From the NCBI GenBank assembly GCA_037444825.1, contig JBBILR010000006.1, positions 62,001 to 126,000 on the forward strand: a stretch of DNA of 64,000 nt. The letters run 5' to 3'. The translations under genes were made by a program, and so were the position numbers. Within the stretch, counting starts at the first letter, position 1. Every line of letters starts with the position of its first letter. The notes beneath the pieces were generated by a model, which saw only the letters and a program-made list of their open reading frames with translations, made no database searches and had not been told where the DNA came from. Below are positions 43,387 through 51,286 of this stretch, in pieces. Source of the DNA: JBFLVU01 sp037444825 (GTDB lineage: Bacteria > Acidobacteriota > UBA4820 > DSQY01).

Positions 43387-45130
43387 CCCGCCGGGCTTCG
43401 AGGAGCAACAGGAGCGGCCCGATCCGCTCCCCGCGGGTGAGGGCGCAGGCCCGTTCCGCGGCCTCAACCGCCTCCCGCCCCGTTTCTTTCGTGAGGGCTC
43501 CGCCTCGAAGCAGGCTTCGGGCCAGCCCCTCCCACGGGGAAGGGTCGCCGGGGGCCAGGCGGGCCGCCTTCCGGTAGGCCCCCGCCGCCTCCTCCCACCG
43601 GTTCTGGGCCGCCAGCGCCTTGCCCAAAAAGTGCCAGGCCGCCGGCTCGTCGGGGCGGAGGTTCGTCACGTACCGGTAGCAGGCCTCCGCTTCCCGGTAC
43701 TTTCCCTGGGCGGCGAAGGCCGGGCCGAGGTTCATCCAGGCGAAGACCTCCCAGGGCTTCAGCGCCGTGGCGCGCTTGAGCACCTCCGCCGCCTCCCGGG
43801 CCCTCCCCCGGGAGAGCAGTTCGGTGCCCAGCGCGTTGAGGACCCCGTAGTGGCGGGGCACCCGCCGAAGCGTCGCCTCGAAAAAGGCCACCGGGTCGCG
43901 CCACAGGCGGGCCTGGTCCCAGGCGCGGACCCCCAGGGCCGCAAGGAGGAGCCCCGCCGCCGGAAGGAACGTCCTTCGCCAGCGGGGGTGCCGGGAGAGA
44001 ACCTCGGCGGCCCCGAAGGAGAGCGCCCAGAAGGGCCCCACCAGGGCCACGTAGGTGTAGTGGTCGGAGGTCCACTGGGGGCCGGCCTGGATGAGCCCCG
44101 AGACCGGGGCGATGACGACGAGGAACCAGAGCCAGCCGGAGAGAAACCACGGTCGCCGCCGCGCCTCCCACAGGGCCAGGAAGGTGATCCCCGCCAGCAG
44201 GAGGCCCGCCGAGGCCGCCGTCCCCCACCCCACCCCCCCTTCGGGGATGGGAGGGAGGAAGACCAGCCCCACCGGCCACAGGGTCTTTCCGAGGTAGTCG
44301 GCGTAGCCGGCGAGGGCCACGGTTGCCCGGGAGGAGAGGGGGAAGGCTTCCAGGGGCATGAAGGCGTCGAGCCGGTGCTGGGCGACCACCGTGAGCAGGC
44401 CCGCCGCCAGAGAAAGGGCCATCAGAGGGATTTTCTCAACGATCAACGGCCGGAGGCCCCCCCAAAAGGCCTCGCGCCCCGGACGGTCCCATCGGCCGGG
44501 GAGGGCCAGGCGACCCAAGGGCCACAGGTCGAGAAGGAGCAGGAGGAACGGGCCCGTCACCAGCATGGATTTCGCCAGGAGGCAGAGGGCGAAGAGCAGG
44601 AGGACCGCGCCGTAGCGGAGGGGGGAGGGCCTTCGGACGTACGCGGCGTAGGCCAGCAGGGCCCCGAAGAAGAAAAAGGTGGAGAGGACGTCCTTCCGCT
44701 CGGCGATCCACGCCACGCTCTCCACGTGGAGGGGGTGGACGGCGAAGAGGAGGGCGGAGAAGAGGCTGGGGCCCGTTCGCCCCGTGGCCCGATCCAGAAA
44801 GGCGAAGAGGAGCAGGGCGGCGCCCAGGTGGAGGAGGACGCTGACCCCGTGGTGGCCGCGCGGGTCCAGGCCGAAGAGGGCCACGTCGGCCATGTGGGAG
44901 AGCCAGGTGAGGGGGTAGTAGAAGCCGAAGGAGAGGTCGGTGAAGGCCCAGCGGGCGTTGGCCCAGGTGAGACCGGCCTTCACCCGGGGGTTGTCGGTGA
45001 CGTAGACCTGGTCGTCGTAGGGCAGGAAGGGGGCCCCCAGGAGGGGCCAGAAGACGGCGGCCGCGGTCCCCGCGAGGAGCAGGGCCGCCCAGAAACGCTT
45101 CCTGGGTTCCAGGGCTTTCCCGCCGCTCAC
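43205..45130 (-). CDS. TMTC-like membrane glycosyltransferase with C-terminal TPRs
   Basis: A 641-residue protein. About ten membrane segments fill residues 12-410. Marks of the TMTC/bacterial TPR-membrane family are PYDDQVYVTDNP, YYPLTWLSHMADVALFGLDP, GHHGVSVLLHLGAALLLF and AVHPLHVESVAWIAERKDVL. Four or so TPR motifs follow (residues about 440-600). Eukaryotic TMTC proteins are O-mannosyltransferases that use dolichyl-phosphate mannose; the bacterial members are untested. The GTG start at 45130 overlaps the upstream stop. The 3' end runs into the convergent YfhO pseudogene. Confidence 0.8.
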   Translation of the reverse strand: MSGGKALEPRKRFWAALLLAGTAAAVFWPLLGAPFLPYDDQVYVTDNPRVKAGLTWANARWAFTDLSFGFYYPLTWLSHMADVALFGLDPRGHHGVSVLLHLGAALLLFAFLDRATGRTGPSLFSALLFAVHPLHVESVAWIAERKDVLSTFFFFGALLAYAAYVRRPSPLRYGAVLLLFALCLLAKSMLVTGPFLLLLLDLWPLGRLALPGRWDRPGREAFWGGLRPLIVEKIPLMALSLAAGLLTVVAQHRLDAFMPLEAFPLSSRATVALAGYADYLGKTLWPVGLVFLPPIPEGGVGWGTAASAGLLLAGITFLALWEARRRPWFLSGWLWFLVVIAPVSGLIQAGPQWTSDHYTYVALVGPFWALSFGAAEVLSRHPRWRRTFLPAAGLLLAALGVRAWDQARLWRDPVAFFEATLRRVPRHYGVLNALGTELLSRGRAREAAEVLKRATALKPWEVFAWMNLGPAFAAQGKYREAEACYRYVTNLRPDEPAAWHFLGKALAAQNRWEEAAGAYRKAARLAPGDPSPWEGLARSLLRGGALTKETGREAVEAAERACALTRGERIGPLLLLLEARRVTGDLPGALRVRNRALAVLMQDPDPEARRLLEEAAAGLGGGPSAAPAPTPGKAPTPPAPP

Positions 45131-46974
45131 GGCCCGTCCCCCAGAAGCCGCTCCGCCCGCTCCGCCGCCTCCCGGTCGCCCCGCCTCCGCGCCGCTTCCA
45201 CCGCCTCTTGGGCCGTCCGGCGCGCCTCTTCGCCTTTTCCAGCGGCCTGTTGGGCCTCGGCCAGCTGGACCAGGATGCGGGGCTCCCTCCGACCGGAGAT
45301 CCGGGCGGCCCGCTCCAGGAAGGCCACGGCCTCCCAAGGCCGGGGACCGCCCCGGCGCCCCGGGTCGAGAAGGATCGCCCCCAGCCGCCGCAGCGCCTCC
45401 GCCGACTCGGGATCGTGCGCCGCCGCCGCCCGGAGGTGGACCTCCGCCTCGCCGAGGCTCCCTTGCCGCCAAAGGGCCGAGGCCAGGTTGAGACGGGCCG
45501 CCGTGGAGCGGGGCGCCTCCGCCACCGCCTCGCGAAGGAGGTCCAGGCCCTGGGCCTGTCCCCGCTCGAGGAGCAGGATGGCCAGGTTCACCTTGGCCTC
45601 GGTGCAGGTCGGATCCAACTCCAGGGCCCTTCGGAGGTGGGCCTCCGCCTCGGCGGATTGTCCCTCCTGGAGCCTCGCCATTCCCACGTTCAGGTAGGCC
45701 AGATAAGAGGGGGCGACCTCCAGGGCGCGGCCGAAGAGGGTGGCGTCGTCCCTCCAGAAGCGGGCTTGCCGGAAGGAGAGCCCCCCCAGGAGGAGGAGAA
45801 GGAGGGCCGCCGCCGCCCAGGCCCGCCGGGACGCCACGCCGACGGGGGCGGGGAAGGCCCAGAGGAGGGCCATCGAGACCCCCACCAGCGGGAGGTAGGT
45901 GTAGCGGTCGGCCATGGCCTGCCTCCCCGCCTGGACGATCCCGAGCATGGGCCCCAGCGCCACGAGGTACCAGAACCAGCCCGTGAGGAGGAAGGGGCGG
46001 CGCCGAGCCTCCCGGAGGGCCAGGGCGGTGATCAGAGCCAGGAGAACCGCGGCCGGCACGACCTTCCCCGCCGGGTGGCCCTCCAAGGGGAAGGGGTAGA
46101 AGACGGCGAGGCCGCTGGGGACCGCGGCCCTGGCCAGGTAGGACGCCGCGGAGACCACCGCGTTCGAAAGCCGCAGGGAGAGGGGGAGGACCATGAGGCC
46201 CGTCACCGCGCCGAGGTTCCTCTGGGCCGTGAGGGTGACGACCCCGAAGAGGAGGGAGAGGGCCAGGAGGGGGAGCTTCTCCAGGAGGGCCCGGCGCCAC
46301 GTCACCGGCGGGAAGGGGCCCGGCGCCGCGCCCTCCCCCATTCCCAGCCGCCCCAGGGGCCAAAGGTCGAGGAGCAGAAGCAGAATGGGGGCCGTCACCG
46401 CCGTAGGCTTGGCGGAGAGGGAAGCCAGGAGAAGCAGGAAGACGGCGAGGTAACGGCCGGTCCCCGGGCGCCGGGCGTACCGGAGGTACGCCAGGAACGC
46501 CCAGAAGAGGAAGAAGATGGAGAGGACGTCCTTCCGCTCGGAGATCCACGCCGCGCTCTCCACGTGGAGGGGGTGGAGGGCGAAGAGGGCGGCGGCGAGG
46601 AAGCTGCGGGCCCGGTTCCGCGTCGCTTCGTCGAGGAACCGGAAGAGGAGGAGGGCCGAGAGGGCGTGCAGGAGCAGGGAGACGGCGTGGTGGCCCCGGG
46701 GGTCCAGGCCGAAGAGGGAGACGTCGGCCATGTGGGAGAGCCAGGTGAGGGGGTAGTAGAAGCCGAAGTAGGTGGTGGTGAAGGCCCACCGGAGGTTCTC
46801 CAGGGTGAGGCCCGCCTGCACCCGCAGGTTTTCGGTGACGTACACCGGGTCGTCGTAGCGGACGAACCCCGCCCCGAGGAGGGGGCTCAAGAAAACCAGG
46901 GTGAGTCCCAGCAGGAGGAGGGCCGGGACCAGGCGGCCGCGCCAGAGGAGTCCGGAGGTCCCGTCACTCCCCAT
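45127..46974 (-). CDS. TMTC-like membrane glycosyltransferase with C-terminal TPRs
   Basis: A 615-residue tandem paralogue of the gene downstream: RYDDPVYVTENLRV, YYPLTWLSHMADVSLFGLDP, GHHAVSLLLHALSALLLF and ALHPLHVESAAWISERKDVL. About ten membrane segments are followed by TPR repeats from residue 430 (for example ALEVAPSYLAYLNVGMARL, ALELDPTCTEAKVNLAILLL). The DD in loop 1 matches the predicted catalytic pair of GT-C enzymes. It overlaps the upstream GT2-methyltransferase gene by eleven bases, so all three are probably co-transcribed. Confidence 0.8.
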   Translation of the reverse strand: MGSDGTSGLLWRGRLVPALLLLGLTLVFLSPLLGAGFVRYDDPVYVTENLRVQAGLTLENLRWAFTTTYFGFYYPLTWLSHMADVSLFGLDPRGHHAVSLLLHALSALLLFRFLDEATRNRARSFLAAALFALHPLHVESAAWISERKDVLSIFFLFWAFLAYLRYARRPGTGRYLAVFLLLLASLSAKPTAVTAPILLLLLDLWPLGRLGMGEGAAPGPFPPVTWRRALLEKLPLLALSLLFGVVTLTAQRNLGAVTGLMVLPLSLRLSNAVVSAASYLARAAVPSGLAVFYPFPLEGHPAGKVVPAAVLLALITALALREARRRPFLLTGWFWYLVALGPMLGIVQAGRQAMADRYTYLPLVGVSMALLWAFPAPVGVASRRAWAAAALLLLLLGGLSFRQARFWRDDATLFGRALEVAPSYLAYLNVGMARLQEGQSAEAEAHLRRALELDPTCTEAKVNLAILLLERGQAQGLDLLREAVAEAPRSTAARLNLASALWRQGSLGEAEVHLRAAAAHDPESAEALRRLGAILLDPGRRGGPRPWEAVAFLERAARISGRREPRILVQLAEAQQAAGKGEEARRTAQEAVEAARRRGDREAAERAERLLGDGP

Positions 46975-48460
46975 GGGCGGCCTTCTTCTCCGGGGCGGCC
47001 AGCAGGATGAACTGGTAGGCGAAGAGGGAGGGCCACAGGCGGGCCAGGACGTAGTAGGCGTACTCCACCGCCCGCCAGAAGGCCGTGGCCGCGCGGCTTC
47101 TTCCGGCGAAGAGCTCGAAGGGGATGGGGGTGACCTTCCGGCGGAGGACCCGGTAGCCCTGGGACTCGAGGAGGCGCCGGAAGGTCTTCCCCGTGTAGAG
47201 GGTCACGTGGGAGCGGTCCAGGATCCCCCGGTCCCGGTACTCGAAGCGGCCGAAAAGGAGCGAGAGGCGCACGGTGAAGTGGGCGACGTTCCCGGTGGAG
47301 GCCAGCACCGTGCCGTCCTCGAGGAGGAGGTCCTTGGCCTGGGAGAGGACCTCCGGGGCGCGCCGAAGGTGCTCCAGGACGTCGGCGAAGACGACCGCGT
47401 GGAAGCGTCCCGCCTCCGCCCGGGAGGGAAGGCCCTCCCGGTCCAGGTCCCGGACCCAGAGGCGGGCGTAGGCGGCGCCTTCCTCCTCGGGCAGGGGCCG
47501 GTCGTTGACGCCGCACACCTCGCACCCCTTGGCCTTCAGGAGCGCGGCGTAGGAGCCTTCGGCCCCCACGTCCAGGACCCTCGCCCCCGCCGGCACCATG
47601 CGGGAGACGCGCCCGTGGCTGGAGAGGGGGCTCTTCTTGGCGGGGTAGCGGCGCCGGGCCTCCTCGCCGATCCAGGGGCAGGAGACCAGCCCCAGGGAGA
47701 AGAGCTTGTAGCGGAGCACCGCCAGGGAGACGTCCCGGGCGTACCTCAGACCGTTGACGTAGCAGATTTCGCCCCCGTAGTAGGTCGGGATGGGGATCTC
47801 CACGATGGGAAGGCCCTGGTGCAGGAGCTCCACGATGATCTGCGTGTCGAAGTGGAAGTCGTCGGTGTAGGCCCGGTAGTGGAGGCGGCGGAGGGCCTCG
47901 GCGGCGTACATCCGGTAGCCCGAGTGGAACTCGGAGAGGCGGCTCCCCAAGAGGAGGTTCTCGTAGGCGGTGAGGATCCGGTTGCCCACGAACTTGTACA
48001 GGGGCATGCCCCCCCGCAGGGCGCCCCGGCGGTCCAGCATCCGGGAGCCGAAGACCGCCGCCGGGCGCAGGGACTCCGCCGTTCGGATGAAGTCGGGGAT
48101 CCGCTCCGGGGCGTACTGGCCGTCGCCGTGAAGAAGGATCACGTAGTCGAAGCCCCGCTCCAGGGCGTAGTCGTACCCCCGCTTCTGGTTGCCCCCGTAG
48201 CCGAGGTTGCGGGGGTTGCGGTAGACCTTCAGCTTCGAGAGGCCTCGGGAGGCCTTGTACCCCTCGCCGAGGAGGGCCGTGTCGTCGGTGCTGGCGTCGT
48301 CGAAGACGTAGACCTCTTCCAGCCGCTCCCAGGCCTCCCCGGGGATCCGGTCCAGCACCCGCGCCAGGGTGGTGACGGCGTTGTAGGCCACCACGAAGAC
48401 GGCGAAGCGGAGGGGACGGCGGTCGGAGGCGTCTTCGGGGTTCCCGGGCGTCGGGGCCAT
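46964..48460 (-). CDS. Fusion of GT2 glycosyltransferase and SAM methyltransferase
   Basis: A 498-residue protein. Residues about 20-260 are a family-2 transferase (FVVAYNAVTTLARVLDRI, VYVFDDASTDDT, LLHGDGQYAPERI, SEFHSGYRMYAAEAL). Residues about 290-480 are a methyltransferase (GARVLDVGAEGSYAALLKAKG, FHAVVFADVLEHLRRAPEVL, HVTLYTGKTFRRLLES). A basic, aromatic C-terminus may touch the membrane. The GT2 part resembles polyprenyl-phosphate sugar synthases but lacks their C-terminal membrane pair. The ATG at 48460 is preceded by GGGAAGGA; TAGAAT lies about 17 bases upstream of the ATG. Confidence 0.83.
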   Translation of the reverse strand: MAPTPGNPEDASDRRPLRFAVFVVAYNAVTTLARVLDRIPGEAWERLEEVYVFDDASTDDTALLGEGYKASRGLSKLKVYRNPRNLGYGGNQKRGYDYALERGFDYVILLHGDGQYAPERIPDFIRTAESLRPAAVFGSRMLDRRGALRGGMPLYKFVGNRILTAYENLLLGSRLSEFHSGYRMYAAEALRRLHYRAYTDDFHFDTQIIVELLHQGLPIVEIPIPTYYGGEICYVNGLRYARDVSLAVLRYKLFSLGLVSCPWIGEEARRRYPAKKSPLSSHGRVSRMVPAGARVLDVGAEGSYAALLKAKGCEVCGVNDRPLPEEEGAAYARLWVRDLDREGLPSRAEAGRFHAVVFADVLEHLRRAPEVLSQAKDLLLEDGTVLASTGNVAHFTVRLSLLFGRFEYRDRGILDRSHVTLYTGKTFRRLLESQGYRVLRRKVTPIPFELFAGRSRAATAFWRAVEYAYYVLARLWPSLFAYQFILLAAPEKKAAHGE

Positions 48461-48500
48461 GTCCTTCCCTCGGGCCGATTCTATCCGATTTTCCCCCCGA

Positions 48501-48535
48501 GAAACGAAAGCGGCCGCCGGTTGACCGGCGGCCGC
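48501..48535 (-). terminator. Terminator after the small secreted protein gene
   Basis: A perfect 11-bp stem (GCGGCCGCCGG at 48510-48520 with its complement at 48525-48535) around a four-base loop. On the minus strand it is followed by CTTTCGTTTC. It separates the small secreted gene from the GT2-methyltransferase gene. Confidence 0.8.
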
Positions 48536-48558
48536 GGAGCGTCTCTCGAGAGCGGCCC

Positions 48559-49029
48559 TTACGGGGTGGCGGGGGAGGCGGGGGCGGGGGCCGCCGCGTC
48601 CTGGCCGCCGAGGCCCGTGTGGACGTGGGTGGTGGTGGCGGCGGGCACCTGGCCGTGGAGATGGAAGGCCCGGAAGAAGTCGCGGTACTGGCCCAGCACC
48701 GCCTCGGCCTTGGCCCAGGTGACCACCTCCTCGGGCTGGGTGGAGAAGAAGTTGAGGCCCGTGCGCCTCAGGATCACCGCCAGGTCCCCCTCCTTGAGGA
48801 CGGCGGCGGTGTTCCAGAAGCCCGTCTGCGGGGCGATGCCCGCCTGCCCCAGGGTCTGCGTCGCCCCGGCGGGGGTCCACCCCCCCGAGGGGGCCGGTTT
48901 GTTCATGACCCCGATGAGGAGGACGGCGAAGTCGCCCTGGGAGATGGGGTCCTCCGGGGCGGCGGCGAAGGCCGAAAGGGCCAGCAGGGACAACGCCAGA
49001 ACGGCCGAAACGATGAACCCTTTGCGCAT
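48559..49029 (-). CDS. Small secreted protein of unknown function
   Basis: A 156-residue protein with a clear signal peptide (MRKGFIVSAVLALSLLALSA, cleavage probably at AFA-AAP). The mature part has ISQGDFAVLLIGVMN, LKEGDLAVILRRTGLNFF and EVVTWAKAEAVLGQYRDFF and ends in an Ala/Pro-rich, His-containing tail (TTTHVHTG). I do not recognise a family. The gene has an ideal promoter, an AGGAGG Shine-Dalgarno and its own terminator, so it is probably monocistronic and strongly expressed. It lies between polysaccharide export and glycosyltransferase genes. Confidence 0.8.
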   Translation of the reverse strand: MRKGFIVSAVLALSLLALSAFAAAPEDPISQGDFAVLLIGVMNKPAPSGGWTPAGATQTLGQAGIAPQTGFWNTAAVLKEGDLAVILRRTGLNFFSTQPEEVVTWAKAEAVLGQYRDFFRAFHLHGQVPAATTTHVHTGLGGQDAAAPAPASPATP

Positions 49030-49050
49030 GGGAGGTCCTCCTAAGGGAAG

Positions 49051-49079
49051 AATATAGGAAAAGCCGCGGGGCATGTCAA
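49051..49079 (-). promoter_or_regulatory. Consensus sigma70 promoter of the small secreted protein gene
   Basis: On the minus strand TTGACA (49079-49074) and TATATT (49056-49051) are separated by exactly 17 bases. This is the best sigma70 match in the window, with the start codon about 22 bases downstream of the -10. Confidence 0.75.
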
Positions 49080-49103
49080 CGGGCTTTCCCTTCGCGGCCC
49101 CTC

Positions 49104-51236
49104 TCACCCCCGCCGGGACCTTCCCCCCAACAGCTCCGACCAGCGGCCGGCCTTGGCGACGATCCAGGGGATCTTCCGGGGCTCCTTCCCCGTCTCGTAG
49201 TAGTAGTGGCTGTAGTAGTAGCTCTCGTAGTAGCTCCCCGACTTGGGGTCCACGTCGTTGAGGACGAGTCCCGCCACCGGGATGTCGTGGCGCCTCAGGG
49301 TCAGGAGCGTCCGCTCCAGGAGGGGCCGCTGGGTGGCCTTGTACCGCGCCACCAGGAGGACCAGGTCGGCCATGCCCCCGAGGATCTGCGCGTCGGCGAG
49401 GCTCATGGCCGGCGGGGAGTCCACGATGACCCAGGTGAAGTCCCTCCGCAGGCTCTCCAGAAGATCCTGAAAGCGCTTCATGGAGAAGATCTCCGGCGGG
49501 TTGGGGGGGACCGGCCCCGAAGCCAGCACCCAGAGGTTGGGGTGGGGGCCCTGAACGAGGAACTCCGCGAGGGGGGCCTCCTTCTGGGCCAGGAACGAGG
49601 TGAGGCCCTTCTTCCCGGGGACGCCCAGGCTCCGGTGGACCTGGGGGCGCCTCAGGTCCCCGTCCAAAATCAGGGTCCTGTCGCCCGTGTTGGCCAGCGT
49701 CCGGGCGAGGTTCACCGCCACGGTGGTCTTGCCCTCCTTGGGGCCGGCGGAGGTGACGAGGATGCAGTTCCGCTGGGAATTCTCCGTGGCGTAGAGCAGG
49801 GCCGTCCGCAGGGTCTGGAAGGACTCCACCGCCGCCCGGTCGGTCTCCTGGCTCAGGGCGGGGACGAGGGTGAGCAGGTTCAGGCCCAGGCGCTTCTCCA
49901 GCTCCTCCACGTCCTTGACGCGGGTGTCCAGGTACCGCCAGGCCAGCACCCACCCGGAGGAGGCCATGAGGCCCAGCATCAGGCCCAGGAGCATGTTCAG
50001 GGCCTTCCGGGGCTTCACCGGCGCCACCGGCGGGACGGCGTGGTTCACGATGCGCACGTTGCTGGAGAGCAAGGCCGAGCTGACGTTCAGCTCCTTCATC
50101 TTGTCGTAGAGGAGGTCCATGTACTTCTTGATGGCGGCCCCGCTGGTGGTGAGGGCCTCTCCCCGGGAGGCCCCCTCCACGAACTGGAGGCCCTGGCGCT
50201 TCACCGCCTCCAGCTCGGCGGTGAGGTTGGCCCGCTCGGAGCGGAGGGCGGCCAGCTGGGCCTGGTAGCTCTCCAGGATGGCCTGCCCCTGCTTCTGCAG
50301 GCGCTGCTTCAGCGCCTTCACGTCGGGGTGCTGGGGGGTGTACTTGACGAGGAGGCGGCTCAGCTCCCGGGCCATTTCGTTGTACTGGCGGGTGCTCTCC
50401 TGGAGGCCCAGGTCGGTGGAGGTGGTGGGGAGGCTGGCCGTGTCGTCCCCCCGCGCCAGGGCGGCGCGGATCTGGCCCACCACGGCGCTGGTCTCGCTCT
50501 CCCGGACGGCCACGTCGTTGAGCTTGAGCTCCAGGGCCTCGATGCGCTTGTCGAGGATCTCCTTCTGGTTCTGCGGGAAGTAGGAGCCGGAGGCCTGGAG
50601 GGTGGAGGCCACCAGCCCCTGCTGGCGGACGTACTCCTCCTGCATCTTCTTGGCTTCTTCCAGCATGGCGGCGTTGGCCCGCCGGATGACCTCCAGCGCG
50701 TCCTGCAGGGTCTTGTCCCGGTAGACCTCGGCGATGGTGTCGGCCCACCGGGCCACGTCCTCCTTGAAGGGGGCGCTCACGGTGATCTTGAAGAGGGCGC
50801 TGTCGCGCACCGTCTCCACCTTGGTCCAGGCGGCCAGGAGCTTCCACGCCTCCTGGGGGTCTGCCAGGTCCCGAACGCCTGGGTGGGAGGCGAGCTTGAG
50901 CCGGTCGGCCGCCTCCTGCATCACCGCCTGGCTCCGGATGATCTCCGCCTGGGAGTTGTAGAACTTCTCCTCCTCCATCCAGGAGGTGGCCCCCGTGGGG
51001 TTGTACGTGTTGAGAGGGGTGCGGCTGTAGGACTGGACGTAGACCGTGGCGGTGGCGGAGTAGACGGGGGTGGCCAGGAAGGAGTAGAGGGCCGCCAGCA
51101 AGAGCCCCGCCAGGGAGAGGCCGGCGATCCACCAGCGGTACTCCCAGAAGAGCTGGACCCACTCCAACAGGTCGAACTCGGTCTCGGCCGGGCCGGGTTC
51201 GGCGTAGACGGGCAAAGCGTTTCGGTTGCCGGGCAT
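49104..51236 (-). CDS. wzc: Polysaccharide co-polymerase with BY-kinase domain (Wzc-like)
   Basis: A 710-residue inner-membrane protein. A Wzz domain with membrane segments near residues 36-56 and 415-435 encloses a long coiled-coil periplasmic region. The cytoplasmic kinase has Walker A SAGPKEGKTTVAVNLA near 497, Walker A' LILDGDLRRP and Walker B WVIVDSPPAMSLAD. The tail GSYYESYYYSHYYYETG near 675 is the autophosphorylated tyrosine cluster. It controls chain length and export of exopolysaccharide together with the Wza-like protein encoded 50 bases upstream. Confidence 0.92.
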   Translation of the reverse strand: MPGNRNALPVYAEPGPAETEFDLLEWVQLFWEYRWWIAGLSLAGLLLAALYSFLATPVYSATATVYVQSYSRTPLNTYNPTGATSWMEEEKFYNSQAEIIRSQAVMQEAADRLKLASHPGVRDLADPQEAWKLLAAWTKVETVRDSALFKITVSAPFKEDVARWADTIAEVYRDKTLQDALEVIRRANAAMLEEAKKMQEEYVRQQGLVASTLQASGSYFPQNQKEILDKRIEALELKLNDVAVRESETSAVVGQIRAALARGDDTASLPTTSTDLGLQESTRQYNEMARELSRLLVKYTPQHPDVKALKQRLQKQGQAILESYQAQLAALRSERANLTAELEAVKRQGLQFVEGASRGEALTTSGAAIKKYMDLLYDKMKELNVSSALLSSNVRIVNHAVPPVAPVKPRKALNMLLGLMLGLMASSGWVLAWRYLDTRVKDVEELEKRLGLNLLTLVPALSQETDRAAVESFQTLRTALLYATENSQRNCILVTSAGPKEGKTTVAVNLARTLANTGDRTLILDGDLRRPQVHRSLGVPGKKGLTSFLAQKEAPLAEFLVQGPHPNLWVLASGPVPPNPPEIFSMKRFQDLLESLRRDFTWVIVDSPPAMSLADAQILGGMADLVLLVARYKATQRPLLERTLLTLRRHDIPVAGLVLNDVDPKSGSYYESYYYSHYYYETGKEPRKIPWIVAKAGRWSELLGGRSRRG

Positions 51237-51286
51237 GGGGGATGGCGCTCCTTTGGGGTCGGGACCGCTTCGGCGGGCCCCTTCGG

